Source: a virus. Taken from it: 38,743 bases of DNA. How positions within the stretch are numbered: position 1 is the stretch's first letter; each line of letters starts with the position of its first letter. The notes under the pieces were generated by a model. It was given only the letters and a program-made list of their open reading frames with translations, ran no database searches and had not been told where the DNA came from. The DNA lies in IMG/VR virus record IMGVR_UViG_3300034062_004969, positions 1 to 38,743 of that record; one strand, 5' to 3'. Position numbers and translations under genes: made by a program. Below are positions 1-8,232 of this stretch, in pieces.

Positions 1-381
1 ATTAGTTCTGAGTCAAATGACGAAGGACACAAAAGAAATAAAGAACTTCAAGACTCCGAAGAAATTACATACCAACAATTAAAAAGAATTAAAAATTACT
101 TCGATAACTTCAAAGGGGACGTTCAAGAAAAGACTTACATATTAAATGGTGGAGATTATATGAAAAATTGGGTTAACGAAACTCTAAGATTTCTACGAGA
201 TGATATTTATAATGTAAAGAAGAATAAACAAGAGGCGGGTTTACAAAATCAGTTCAACGCACCACATCAAAAAAATGATATGAGTTCTTTGAATAGACCT
301 AGTAAATCTCATAACAAAATAAATAACGAGTTAAAAGAAGACCTGAAAAGGATAAACGACTTAATTAAAAAAATAATTTAA
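1..381 (+). CDS. Hypothetical phage protein, 3' part of a gene cut by the window edge
   Basis: Frame 1 is open from the first base to the stop at 381, so the ATG at 160 is probably internal and the gene starts before the window. The visible 126 residues are hydrophilic and rich in Lys, Asn, Glu and Gln. The protein ends in an amphipathic helix (LKRINDLIKKII) that resembles the C-terminal tail of the scaffold protein encoded at 36143-37714. It is followed after 1 base by the next gene, in a block of small genes that looks virion-related. I do not recognise the family. A head or neck component is possible but is only inferred from context. Confidence 0.7.
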   Translation: MSSESNDEGHKRNKELQDSEEITYQQLKRIKNYFDNFKGDVQEKTYILNGGDYMKNWVNETLRFLRDDIYNVKKNKQEAGLQNQFNAPHQKNDMSSLNRPSKSHNKINNELKEDLKRINDLIKKII

Positions 382-382
382 C

Positions 383-673
383 ATGGCAGCATTATTTCCA
401 ATTGATTTCTCCCAACCACTAAATACATTGGGACAAATCGGTCAAACAGAAAGAACAAACGGAATAAAAATTAACGACTACAAACAATCCGCAAACGAAT
501 ATTCTTCAGTAAATAGAGATGCGATGTCGGATGGTGACTTGTTTGGTAAAGGAACTGGAATTTTCTTGGACATTTCTAATGGTGGTTCATCAGAAGATAT
601 TAGTGAAAGAAAAAACCAAATCAAAATTAATTTTTATCAATCCAACAAACCATACACAACTCCAAGTGTTTAA
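383..673 (+). CDS. Hypothetical small phage protein (96 aa)
   Basis: A 96-residue soluble protein with no signal peptide or membrane segment. It is rich in Asn, Ser and Gly and ends in a short beta-like stretch (QIKINFYQSNKPY). The start is the only ATG that fits the tight spacing: it lies 1 base after the previous stop, and its own stop overlaps the next start by one base (TAATG). It sits in a four-gene run ended by the terminator at 1685-1720. I do not recognise it. A structural or head-completion role is possible from context only. Confidence 0.7.
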   Translation: MAALFPIDFSQPLNTLGQIGQTERTNGIKINDYKQSANEYSSVNRDAMSDGDLFGKGTGIFLDISNGGSSEDISERKNQIKINFYQSNKPYTTPSV

Positions 674-1065
674 TGAAACTTTACAACTCCCTTAAAACTC
701 TTATTTTAGAAGTGGCGTCTTTGGGCGCCGTTAGGGATGCTATTTCCAAAAAAAATAAATGTATAATTTACTATATCGGAGATGAACCAGGAGGAAAAGG
801 ATTGAGGGAGATTGAACCTGTTTGTTTAGGGTATAGTAAAGCGGGTAACTTGGTATTAAGGGCATGGGATTATGAAGGTGCGTCACACACAGCATATAAA
901 GGAAAACAACCTTTACCTGGATGGCGTCTTTTTAGGTTAGATAAAATTACTATGTTCAGACCAACTGAAGAAAAGTTTGAGGAACCAAGACTCAATTACA
1001 ATTTTAATGGAGATAGAAGTATGACCAAAGTTTTAATAAACGCACAATTTGACCAAACAGTATGA
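673..1065 (+). CDS. Stand-alone WYL-like domain protein with a possible head-targeting N-terminus
   Basis: A 130-residue protein. Residues about 18-100 read like a compact WYL-type domain: AVRDAISKK, an IYYIG strand, then REIEPVCLGYSKAGNLVLRA and a GWRLFRLDKI strand. In bacteria WYL domains bind ligands or nucleic acid and often sit in transcription regulators or defence switches; here no DNA-binding helix-turn-helix is attached. The first 13 residues (MKLYNSLKTLILE) form an amphipathic helix ending in Leu-x-Glu. They resemble the helix found in the 31181-31687 protein and the MK-x-Y opening of T4 internal-protein targeting peptides. The gene overlaps the next by 4 bases. The WYL call is from pattern recognition of the fold, with moderate certainty. 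Confidence 0.6.
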   Translation: MKLYNSLKTLILEVASLGAVRDAISKKNKCIIYYIGDEPGGKGLREIEPVCLGYSKAGNLVLRAWDYEGASHTAYKGKQPLPGWRLFRLDKITMFRPTEEKFEEPRLNYNFNGDRSMTKVLINAQFDQTV

Positions 1066-1664
1066 GAACCGAAAATGATTTAATACAAAAATTAATGATT
1101 TCAAAAAAAATCATGGATAAACATAAAGAAATGCCAAGAGGTAATGCAAGTGAAACAAGTATATCGACTTTATCAACACCTGAATTACAAAGTTTTGATA
1201 CACCTGCAGCATCTTACAATATACCCTCTGAATTTCTTAGTGAGCAACAAGTAACTAGACCTGTTAATACAAATCCAGGCCCTATTACTGAAGAAAAAAT
1301 TAAAAATTCAAAATTACCTGAAGAAATCAAAAGATTGATGTTAGAGCACCCAATCAATCAACCACAACAAACAGGGCCTACTTTATCTAATGAATTAATT
1401 GCTAAGGCCTCGAGATTGATGGGTACCGAAAAACAAAAGGTAACTGAAGGAAAAAAAACAACGGGGCCACTCCCGAAACATAGTGAAACACCATCAATTG
1501 ACAAAAATGAAATTGCATCAATCGTTAGAGAAACTGTAGAGGAAGTACTCAGAGAAAATGGATTATTAATAGAATCAACTCAACGAACCAAAGATAACTT
1601 TACTTTTAAAGTAGGTAATCATATTTTTGAAGGGAAGTTAACTAAGATAAAAAAGGTTAGTTAA
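1062..1664 (+). CDS. Hypothetical phage protein (200 aa), Pro/Thr-rich with a conserved-looking C-terminus
   Basis: Residues 1-150 are low complexity and polar, with many Pro, Thr, Ser and Lys and several short helices, so probably mostly disordered. Residues about 150-200 look folded: a helix (IASIVRETVEEVLRENG) followed by two beta strands (FTFKVGNHIFEGKLTKIKK). This suggests a small oligomerisation or docking domain at the end of a flexible arm. It starts by a 4-base ATGA overlap with the WYL-like gene and is the last gene before the terminator at 1685-1720. Function not recognised; a neck, tail or head-vertex protein is plausible from its neighbours. Confidence 0.65.
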   Translation: MRTENDLIQKLMISKKIMDKHKEMPRGNASETSISTLSTPELQSFDTPAASYNIPSEFLSEQQVTRPVNTNPGPITEEKIKNSKLPEEIKRLMLEHPINQPQQTGPTLSNELIAKASRLMGTEKQKVTEGKKTTGPLPKHSETPSIDKNEIASIVRETVEEVLRENGLLIESTQRTKDNFTFKVGNHIFEGKLTKIKKVS

Positions 1665-1684
1665 GTTTTAGTATTATTTTTAGG

Positions 1685-1720
1685 AAAAAACCCTGACACA
1701 TTAGTTGGGGTTTTTTGTTT
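1685..1720 (+). terminator. Rho-independent terminator after the first gene block
   Basis: The sequence shows AAAAAACCC, a 13-base loop, then GGGGTTTTTT followed by GTTTT. The stem pairs three C with G and six A with the T run. It lies 20 bases after the stop at 1664 and ahead of the promoter-like site of the glycan block, so it separates the two transcription units. Confidence 0.85.
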
Positions 1721-1728
1721 TAAGTGTG

Positions 1729-1759
1729 TTGATATTCTGATATAAAATCTTTATATTTC
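1729..1759 (+). promoter_or_regulatory. Probable Bacteroidota-type promoter for the glycan operon
   Basis: TTG at 1729-1731, a 20-base spacer and TATATTTC at 1752-1759 match the Bacteroidota housekeeping pattern (TTG, about 17-23 bases, TAnnTTTG) except for the last base. It lies just after a strong terminator and about 18 bases before the ATG at 1778, as expected for the head of an operon. One mismatch in the -7 box keeps confidence moderate. Confidence 0.5.
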
Positions 1760-1777
1760 TGACAAATCAATTCATAT

Positions 1778-3040
1778 ATGAGCGAAAAAATCAAAGTATT
1801 AGTGCTCCCCTCAGATAAAACTGGCGTGGGTAAATTCAGGTCTGTTGACCCCCACATAATGTTACAAAATATGTATCCTAATGATTTTCATGTGGATATT
1901 GACTATGAACCACGAATTAATGATATAAATTATTGGAAACAGTATCAGATTGTTCATATTCACCGTAATATCGGTAATGTGTATGAACATACTCCCAATA
2001 TTGTTAGAATGTTAAAATCTTTGGGTATCATAACAATTATAGATATTGACGATTATTGGATGCCAGGTAAAGAACACCCAATTCACGATATTATTCGTCA
2101 AAATAAAATCAACGAAAAAATCGTAGAGAACTTAAAACATCCTGACTACGTAACCACAACGACGACAATTTTTGCAAATGAATTGAAAAAACTTAACAAA
2201 AATGTTGAGATTTTTCCAAACGCTATTGACCCATCTGAACCTCAGTTTAATGAACCAACAGAAAAGTCTGACAAGATAAGAATTGGTTGGTTAGGAGGTT
2301 CTTCTCACTTACACGACTTGATGTTGTTAGAAGGGATGGTATCTAAATTATCACCAATACAAGATAAAATTCAATATGTTGTATGTGGGTTTGACACAAG
2401 AGGGACTATCACCGAGATTAACAAACAAACAGGAGAACAAAAACAACGTCCAATACAACCACACGAAACGGTATGGGCTAAATACGAAGAAATTTTTACA
2501 AACAAGTATCAAATTATTACTCCTGAGTATAAAATCTTCTTGGATAAATTCGTGGAAGAACCTTTTGAAAATGAGGTAAATGAAAACTACCGAAGAGTGT
2601 GGACCAAACATATTACACAATATGCAAGAAATTATTCTAAATTTGATATTTCAATTGCACCAATAAAAAGCCACACCTTCAATATTGTTAAATCTCAACT
2701 CAAAGTCATAGAAGCAGGGTTTTACAAAAAAGCTTTAATCGCTTCTGAGGTTGGTCCATACACAATAGATTTGAAACACGCACTTAAAAATGGTCAATTT
2801 ACAGATGGAAACGCACTATTGGTTCCTGAATCAAGAAATCATAGCGATTGGGCGAAAAACATTAAAAAATTGATTGATAATCCAAATATGATTGTAGATT
2901 TGGGCGAACGATTGTATGAAACTGTAAAAGATACTTACGACTTAAGAAATGTCACAAAGGCAAGAGCCGAGTGGTACAAATTAATTGTAGATAAAAAAAA
3001 TAATGCTCAACATACCCTTAACGAAAATTTTGTTTCTTGA
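1778..3040 (+). CDS. Glycosyltransferase, GT-B fold, family 4-like
   Basis: A 420-residue cytoplasmic protein. The N-terminal half starts with a strand (IKVLVLPSD) and has an IVHIHRN strand and an IDIDDYW segment near residues 90-96. The second Rossmann half starts at about residue 165 (IRIGWLGGSSHLHDL). Residues about 300-330 carry a donor-binding segment (KVIEAGFYKKALIASEVGPY) like the Glu-containing region of GT4 enzymes. It probably transfers a sugar from a nucleotide donor; the acceptor is unknown. It is the first gene after the terminator and promoter and overlaps the next gene by 38 bases, which suggests translational coupling. Confidence 0.8.
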   Translation: MSEKIKVLVLPSDKTGVGKFRSVDPHIMLQNMYPNDFHVDIDYEPRINDINYWKQYQIVHIHRNIGNVYEHTPNIVRMLKSLGIITIIDIDDYWMPGKEHPIHDIIRQNKINEKIVENLKHPDYVTTTTTIFANELKKLNKNVEIFPNAIDPSEPQFNEPTEKSDKIRIGWLGGSSHLHDLMLLEGMVSKLSPIQDKIQYVVCGFDTRGTITEINKQTGEQKQRPIQPHETVWAKYEEIFTNKYQIITPEYKIFLDKFVEEPFENEVNENYRRVWTKHITQYARNYSKFDISIAPIKSHTFNIVKSQLKVIEAGFYKKALIASEVGPYTIDLKHALKNGQFTDGNALLVPESRNHSDWAKNIKKLIDNPNMIVDLGERLYETVKDTYDLRNVTKARAEWYKLIVDKKNNAQHTLNENFVS

Positions 3041-3704
3041 TATTGAAACGGTAGGAGTATCAAAAGACTACCAAAGTTGTAAGGAAAACTACCCTTTATT
3101 GGCTGAACAGTTTTCAAACTACTTTGATTGGTTCCAAAAAAGGTTTCCTGAAGACGATGGAAAGTCTTTTGATTATGTTTTTCAAAAAAGAACTGCACTT
3201 GTTCCTGAGTTTGCAAAAGTTGTTTGTGTAAGTGTTTCATTTGTTACTGACAAAGGTGATATAAAGGCTCAAACATTTTCATCAGATAACGAACATGATG
3301 TTTTGAAAGAAACTCAAAAGTTACTAGATAGATGTGGTAAATTAGGATTCTACCTATGTGGACACAATCTAAAAAACTTTGATATTCCGATGTTGTCAAA
3401 ACGAATGGTAATTAATGGAATTTTACCCCCATCTATTTTACCAAGTTATGATACAAAGCCTTGGGAAATCAAGGCGATTGACACAAAAGAACTTTGGCAG
3501 TTTGGTTCATATACATCAATAGGTTCACTTGATTTGATGTGTGTTTCTATGGATGTACCGACTTCTAAGGACGGAGAAATCACTGGTGAAAAAGTTCACA
3601 ACGCATATTGGGAAGAAGGTAAATTGAAACAAATTGCAGAGTACTGCGAAAAAGATGTTAAAGTATTAATTGACGTAATAAAAAAATTTAAAGAATTAAA
3701 ATGA
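3003..3704 (+). CDS. DnaQ-like 3'-5' exonuclease (DEDDy type)
   Basis: A 233-residue protein with the three exonuclease motifs in order: ExoI DIET at 13-16, ExoII in HNLKNFD with Asp127, and ExoIII YCEKD with Tyr214 and Asp218, which makes it DEDDy. These acidic residues bind two metals and remove 3' nucleotides from DNA. It resembles the stand-alone exonuclease domain of family B polymerases, so a proofreading or repair role is likely. The ATG overlaps the end of the upstream glycosyltransferase by 38 bases, and no later ATG precedes ExoI. A DNA-metabolism gene inside a glycan operon is odd, but dUTPase follows directly, so the two form a nucleotide pair. Confidence 0.85.
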   Translation: MLNIPLTKILFLDIETVGVSKDYQSCKENYPLLAEQFSNYFDWFQKRFPEDDGKSFDYVFQKRTALVPEFAKVVCVSVSFVTDKGDIKAQTFSSDNEHDVLKETQKLLDRCGKLGFYLCGHNLKNFDIPMLSKRMVINGILPPSILPSYDTKPWEIKAIDTKELWQFGSYTSIGSLDLMCVSMDVPTSKDGEITGEKVHNAYWEEGKLKQIAEYCEKDVKVLIDVIKKFKELK

Positions 3705-4324
3705 TAACAAACCCTGAAGATATTAAAAAAATTCAAGAAACTCTTGACGAACTACAAAAAAGTTTGGGTATTGAGGATGACCCTTCATTCGACTCATCTG
3801 AATATGATTTTTCTTTTTTAAAAGACAAATACGGTTTGGACATGGAGGAATTAGAAAAAAATCTTATGAAACCCACTGAAACTAAAATTGGTTTTAGTGT
3901 GCAGAAAATCCATGAAGACGCCGTGTTACCAAAATACAATTATCAAACAGATTCGGGTTTTGATTTTTATTCAGTTGAGGATGTCATTATCGGACCTTTT
4001 GGTAGGGCATTAGTACCTACAGGACTTAAGTTTGATTTACCTACTAATGTAGAATTACAAGTTAGAAGTAAAAGTGGTTTGGCGATAAAAGATGGTATTA
4101 TGGTATTAAATTCACCTGGAACGGTAGATAACGGATATACAGGTGAAGTACAGGTAATAATATTCAACACAAACTCTGAACCGTACACAATAAAAAAAGG
4201 TATGAAAATCGCTCAAGGAGTGTTATCGTATGTTATAAATGGTGGAGTAGTGTCAATGACAGAAGTAAATAAAATTCAAGAAAAAGATAGAAATGCAAAC
4301 GGTTTTGGTTCAACGGGACGCTAA
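3701..4324 (+). CDS. dut: dUTP diphosphatase with an N-terminal extension
   Basis: Hydrolyses dUTP to dUMP and pyrophosphate, which keeps uracil out of phage DNA and feeds dTMP synthesis. All five motifs of the trimeric family are present: DSGFDFYS (84-91), RSKSG (122-126), PGTVDNGYTGEV (139-150), KKGMKIAQ (165-172) and the C-terminal RNANGFGSTG (197-206) that closes over the active site. At 207 residues it is about 60 longer than typical enzymes. The extra residues 1-62 are an acidic helical segment, possibly a partner-binding arm. It overlaps the exonuclease gene by 4 bases and the following HAD gene by 32 bases. Confidence 0.93.
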   Translation: MITNPEDIKKIQETLDELQKSLGIEDDPSFDSSEYDFSFLKDKYGLDMEELEKNLMKPTETKIGFSVQKIHEDAVLPKYNYQTDSGFDFYSVEDVIIGPFGRALVPTGLKFDLPTNVELQVRSKSGLAIKDGIMVLNSPGTVDNGYTGEVQVIIFNTNSEPYTIKKGMKIAQGVLSYVINGGVVSMTEVNKIQEKDRNANGFGSTGR

Positions 4325-4703
4325 TATAAGTCCTGAATTAACATTCGGATTAAAAAATTACTTAATTGATATTGATGGAACAATTACTGAAGATGTTCCA
4401 AACGAACAACCTGAACGAATGTCAGTGGTTGAACCTTTCGAGGGTTCGGTAGATATGATTAATTCTTGGTATAAAGAAGGTCACGTAATAACATTTTTTA
4501 CATCAAGAACTGATGAGCATGAAGTTGTCACAAAACAATGGTTAGAGAAGTGGGGTTTCAAATATCACAACATTGTTTTTAACAAACCAAGAGGTGGTAA
4601 TTATCATTGGATAGACAACCATATTGTAAGAGCAACTCGTTATAACGGTAAGTGGTCCAAATTAGTTAATAAAACACACAACATAGAGGTATTTGAAGAA
4701 TGA
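4293..4703 (+). CDS. HAD-superfamily phosphatase-like protein
   Basis: A 136-residue small HAD protein. Motif I is LIDIDGTITED (nucleophile Asp27 and Asp29 region). Motif II is TFFTSRTDE, a Thr/Ser followed by Arg. A later NKPRGGNYHWIDNH segment supplies the Lys and an acidic residue in place of the classical motif IV. Small HADs of this kind remove phosphate from sugar phosphates or nucleotides. It resembles the 97-residue HAD encoded at 16494-16787. It starts inside the dUTPase gene in another frame; no downstream ATG precedes motif I. Substrate unknown, either a nucleotide (from dut) or a sugar phosphate (from the glycan genes). Confidence 0.75.
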   Translation: MQTVLVQRDANISPELTFGLKNYLIDIDGTITEDVPNEQPERMSVVEPFEGSVDMINSWYKEGHVITFFTSRTDEHEVVTKQWLEKWGFKYHNIVFNKPRGGNYHWIDNHIVRATRYNGKWSKLVNKTHNIEVFEE

Positions 4704-6088
4704 TTACAATCGGATATAGCACCAGACAATCCAATACAAAATTCCAAAATTATTTAAAAGAAACTTGTGGTTTAAAAAACGTAGAAGTAATCGAAAAGGT
4801 TAATAACGGAGAGAAATCACTATCTCAAGTTTACAATGAGATTATTGAAGAATCAACCAACGATATTCTTGTTTTGTGTCACGATGACATTTATTTTGAA
4901 AAAAAATATTGGGGTAAACGACTTACGGAACATTTTGAAAAGAAAACCGAATTTGGTATTTTAGGTGTCGCTGGCACAACATATTATCCGTCATCTGGTA
5001 GATGGTGGGATATTCCCGCAGAAATGGTTGGTCAAGTTTATCACCAACACAATGGAAAAAAATGGTTATCTGAATACAGTAAATCAACGGGTTCAAAAGT
5101 TGTGGAAACCATAATAGTTGACGGTCTTTTTATTTGTTTACATAAACAAAGAATAAAAGAAACTTTTGACACTAATGTAGAAGGATTTCACTTTTATGAC
5201 ACAACGTTCTGTATTAAAAATTATCTAAGTGGGGTTAAAATTGGTGTTATGTCCAATATTCCAATTTGTCATTTATCAATAGGTATGACAAACGAACAGT
5301 GGGAAAAAAATAGACAGATGTTCGCCGATACCTTCAAAGACAACCTACCGTTAAAACATAAGGACGACTATCCTGTTCTTACCGAAAATAAAACTCAGCC
5401 TTTAGTTTCTGTCGTTGTTCCAATTTTTAATTATGGTCAACAATTTGAGAATACGTTACAATCTGTTTTTAATTCTACATACAAAAATATAGAAATAGTT
5501 GTAGTCAATGACGGCTCAACAGATGAGTATGTATTACAAAAATTGGATTCAATTAAAAACCATCCTAACATAAAAGTTATTAATCAAGTAAATTCAGGTC
5601 CATCTGAAGCAAGAAATAATGGTATAAGAAACTCTAATGGAGAATTTATACTTCCATTAGATGCTGACGATAAAATAGAACCTGAATACATTCAATCCTG
5701 CGTTAATATACTTAAACGAGATAAAAATATCAGTCCGGTATATTGTGACACTATTCACATAGGTCAATCACAGGGTATCGAAAAAAGACCTGAATGGTCT
5801 ATGGATAGATTAATCCAAGGTCCGTTTATTGTCAATTGTTCTATGTTTCATAAAGAAGCGTTTGATAAATGTGATGGATACGACACTTCACTATTTGGTT
5901 GGGAAGATTATGATTTATGGATAAGAATGGGTAAGAATGGATATAAGGGTCATAGAATTCCCAAACCTTTATTCACCTACTTTCATCATGAAAAAGATGG
6001 TACTGTATCAACTACAGCGAATCAAAATCAAGGTGAATTATATAAAAAAATAATGGATAAAAATTTTAAAAATGAGATTGCTAATTAA
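4700..6088 (+). CDS. Two-domain glycosyltransferase (GT2-type)
   Basis: A 462-residue protein with two GT-A-like parts. Residues 1-225 are a divergent glycosyltransferase-like domain with ILVLCHDDIYFE (His-Asp-Asp as the DxD-like site) and IVDGLFICLHK. Residues about 233-460 are a canonical GT2 domain: LVSVVVPIFNYGQQFE, VVNDGSTDE, the DADD metal site and GWEDYDLWIRMG near the acceptor base. Such tandem enzymes can add two sugars in turn, though the first domain may only assist. It overlaps the previous and following genes (4 and 17 bases). Acceptor and donor are not evident. Confidence 0.85.
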   Translation: MITIGYSTRQSNTKFQNYLKETCGLKNVEVIEKVNNGEKSLSQVYNEIIEESTNDILVLCHDDIYFEKKYWGKRLTEHFEKKTEFGILGVAGTTYYPSSGRWWDIPAEMVGQVYHQHNGKKWLSEYSKSTGSKVVETIIVDGLFICLHKQRIKETFDTNVEGFHFYDTTFCIKNYLSGVKIGVMSNIPICHLSIGMTNEQWEKNRQMFADTFKDNLPLKHKDDYPVLTENKTQPLVSVVVPIFNYGQQFENTLQSVFNSTYKNIEIVVVNDGSTDEYVLQKLDSIKNHPNIKVINQVNSGPSEARNNGIRNSNGEFILPLDADDKIEPEYIQSCVNILKRDKNISPVYCDTIHIGQSQGIEKRPEWSMDRLIQGPFIVNCSMFHKEAFDKCDGYDTSLFGWEDYDLWIRMGKNGYKGHRIPKPLFTYFHHEKDGTVSTTANQNQGELYKKIMDKNFKNEIAN

Positions 6089-6734
6089 GTTCCCAACCAG
6101 AGGAAGAAAAGAAAAGTTTTTTTCAGTGTTAGACGAATATTATAGTCACTTATCGGATTTGGATAATACAACATTTCTAATCTCATTAGACAAGGATGAC
6201 ACTCAAATGAACAACACAGAAGTGGTTAATAAGTTAAAAAGTTACAAAAATTTGAAGTATTTTTACGGTAGTAGTAAAAATAAAGTGGATGCGGTAAACC
6301 GAGACATAAATAAAGTCAACGACTGGGATATAGTTTTATTAGCGTCAGATGATATGATACCACAAGTGGAGGGTTACGACCAACTAATAAGAGAAGAAAT
6401 GTCTAATACATACTCAGACACTGACGGTATTTTGTGGTTTAACGATGGTAATAGAAAAGATTTAAATACTCTCTGTATTTTAGGAAAAAAATATTACAAA
6501 AGGTTCAATTATATATATAATCCTGAATATAAATCAACTTGGTGTGACAACGAATTTACTGAGGTAGGAAATATTCTAAAAAAACAAAAGTTTATTGACC
6601 AAATTATTATCAAACATGAACATCCCGATTGGGGATTTGGCAGTAGAGATGAGATACACAGACTAAATTTGGAAAACGAAAATTACGATAAATCAGTGTA
6701 TTTTAAAAATAAGGTAATGAATTTTGGTCTATGA
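6072..6734 (+). CDS. Glycosyltransferase-like protein, GT-A fold
   Basis: A 220-residue protein starting with a strand and basic loop (LLIKFPTRGRKEKF), followed by LISLDKDDTQ and LLASDDMIP, where the Ser-Asp-Asp fits the DxD-like metal site of GT-A enzymes. A DWGFGSRDEIHRLN segment near residue 185 resembles the ED/GxD catalytic region. The usual VVNDGS signature of GT2 is not clear, so it is a divergent member. Its start lies 17 bases inside the preceding two-domain glycosyltransferase and its stop overlaps the next gene by 4 bases. It probably works on the same glycan as its neighbours. Confidence 0.65.
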   Translation: MRLLIKFPTRGRKEKFFSVLDEYYSHLSDLDNTTFLISLDKDDTQMNNTEVVNKLKSYKNLKYFYGSSKNKVDAVNRDINKVNDWDIVLLASDDMIPQVEGYDQLIREEMSNTYSDTDGILWFNDGNRKDLNTLCILGKKYYKRFNYIYNPEYKSTWCDNEFTEVGNILKKQKFIDQIIIKHEHPDWGFGSRDEIHRLNLENENYDKSVYFKNKVMNFGL

Positions 6735-7381
6735 AAAAGGTAATCAGTTTTTCCCTTTGGGGAGATAATCCCAAATACACGATAGGTGCCTTAAGAAACG
6801 CTGAATTGTCTTTGGCAATTTATCCTGATTGGGTTTGTAGATTTTATTGTGGTAAATCCGTACCTAAAAATATTATAACACAGCTTGAAACTTACAAAAA
6901 TGCCGAGGTTGTAGAAATGAATGAAGATGGTGATTGGACCGGTATGTTTTGGAGATTTTACGCATGTGAAGATTCCGATGTTATGATATCAAGAGATACG
7001 GATAGTAGACTAAGTTTTAGAGAGAAAAGTGCCGTTGACGAATGGTTAGAATCTAATAAAGATTTTCATATCATGAGAGACCACCCATATCATACTACAG
7101 AAATATTAGGAGGAATGTGGGGGTGTAGGAATGGAATATTATCTAATATAAAAAGTATTATCGACGATTATAATAAAGGAGATTTTTGGCAAGTCGACCA
7201 AAATTTCCTTAAAGAAAAAATATATCCAATTATTAAAAATAACTCTTTTGTTCATGACTCTTTTTTCAAAGTCGAGCAAAATACAAAAAACTTTCCATCA
7301 GAAAGAATAAATAAAGAATTTGTTGGGGATGTTTTTGATGAAAATAATAATAGGCATCCCGAATATTATAGATACTTATGA
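6731..7381 (+). CDS. Glycosyltransferase-like protein with an RDTDSR motif
   Basis: A 216-residue soluble protein. It opens with VISFSLWGDNPKY and carries WTGMFWRFYACEDSD and then SRDTDSRLSFREKSAV. The Asp-x-Asp in the second motif is likely the nucleotide-sugar metal site. HIMRDHPYHTTEILGGMWG follows near residues 112-131 and has the look of a conserved active-site loop. I have seen this arrangement in proteins of unknown function in surface polysaccharide loci, but cannot name a family. It overlaps both neighbours by 4 bases. It is the last gene before the marked drop in GC content. Confidence 0.6.
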   Translation: MKKVISFSLWGDNPKYTIGALRNAELSLAIYPDWVCRFYCGKSVPKNIITQLETYKNAEVVEMNEDGDWTGMFWRFYACEDSDVMISRDTDSRLSFREKSAVDEWLESNKDFHIMRDHPYHTTEILGGMWGCRNGILSNIKSIIDDYNKGDFWQVDQNFLKEKIYPIIKNNSFVHDSFFKVEQNTKNFPSERINKEFVGDVFDENNNRHPEYYRYL

Positions 7382-8232
7382 AATTATTAATAATACAAGA
7401 AGCGGGAAGACACGAAAAAAATAAAAATTTTAGAGAGTCTTTAAATTTAAGTAGGTCTCTAATTAAATTAGACCAAGAAACTAAAATATGGGGTATTGGT
7501 TACCCTGAATTTACAACTAAATTTTCAGAATTAGAAAAATGGTGTGATGTTATAATTTTAGTTGAAAATTATAACTTTGACTGGATACCTTTTTCAGAAA
7601 TAAGAGATAGTAAAAAATTAAAAATTTTTTGGAGTATTGACAGTCACTGTGTTTTAAATTTACATCAAAACATTTGTAGAGAATTAAAAATTAATATTTT
7701 ACTTAATTCGACTAAAACATATTTAAAAGATTTTGAAAAAATTTCAGATAAATCAATATGGTTCCCAAACTCATACCCCGATGATTTAATACGACCATTA
7801 AATATTCAAAAAACTATAGATATTGGATTTTGCGGAAGTTATAGACCTGAAATAGAATTGTTAAATCGATTTAATATTAAAAAAGATATTTTTGTTATTG
7901 GTGACGATATGGTAAATACCATAAATTCTTATAAAATTCATTTTAATAAAAATATATCAATTGATATTAATTATAGAACATTTGAGACATTAGGTTGTCA
8001 AACTTTTTTATTGACAAACAAAAGTCCTGATTTAGAAGAATTATTTGATATTGGAAATGAAATTATTGTCTATAACGATTATAATGATTTGTTTGAAAAG
8101 GTTGGTTATTATTTAAGTAATGAAAAAGAAAGAAATTTAATTGAAAAAAATGGTTTTAATAAAGTTAAAAAAAACCATACATATCTAACAAGGTCAAATC
8201 AATTAATTAACATTATTAATGATATTATATGA
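7378..8232 (+). CDS. Glycosyltransferase, CgeB/GT-B-like
   Basis: A 284-residue protein. The N-terminal Rossmann half starts LLIIQEAGRHEK and includes KIFWSIDSH. The C-terminal half starts with DIGFCGSYRPEIELLN (about residue 140). It ends with a segment of the CgeB/glycosyl transferase group 1 type: INYRTFETLGCQTFLLT, then ELFDIGNEIIVYND. Such enzymes transfer a sugar from a nucleotide donor; the acceptor is unknown. This gene marks the start of the very AT-rich stretch, where coding bases are far richer in A and T than in the upstream genes. ATGA overlaps on both sides show tight coupling. Confidence 0.72.
   Translation: MKLLIIQEAGRHEKNKNFRESLNLSRSLIKLDQETKIWGIGYPEFTTKFSELEKWCDVIILVENYNFDWIPFSEIRDSKKLKIFWSIDSHCVLNLHQNICRELKINILLNSTKTYLKDFEKISDKSIWFPNSYPDDLIRPLNIQKTIDIGFCGSYRPEIELLNRFNIKKDIFVIGDDMVNTINSYKIHFNKNISIDINYRTFETLGCQTFLLTNKSPDLEELFDIGNEIIVYNDYNDLFEKVGYYLSNEKERNLIEKNGFNKVKKNHTYLTRSNQLINIINDII

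Noticed and set aside
160-381. ATG at 160 with a GGTGGAG upstream, as a gene start
   Set aside because: The same frame is open to the window edge, so this ATG is more likely internal; the purine-rich stretch encodes NGGD in the longer protein.
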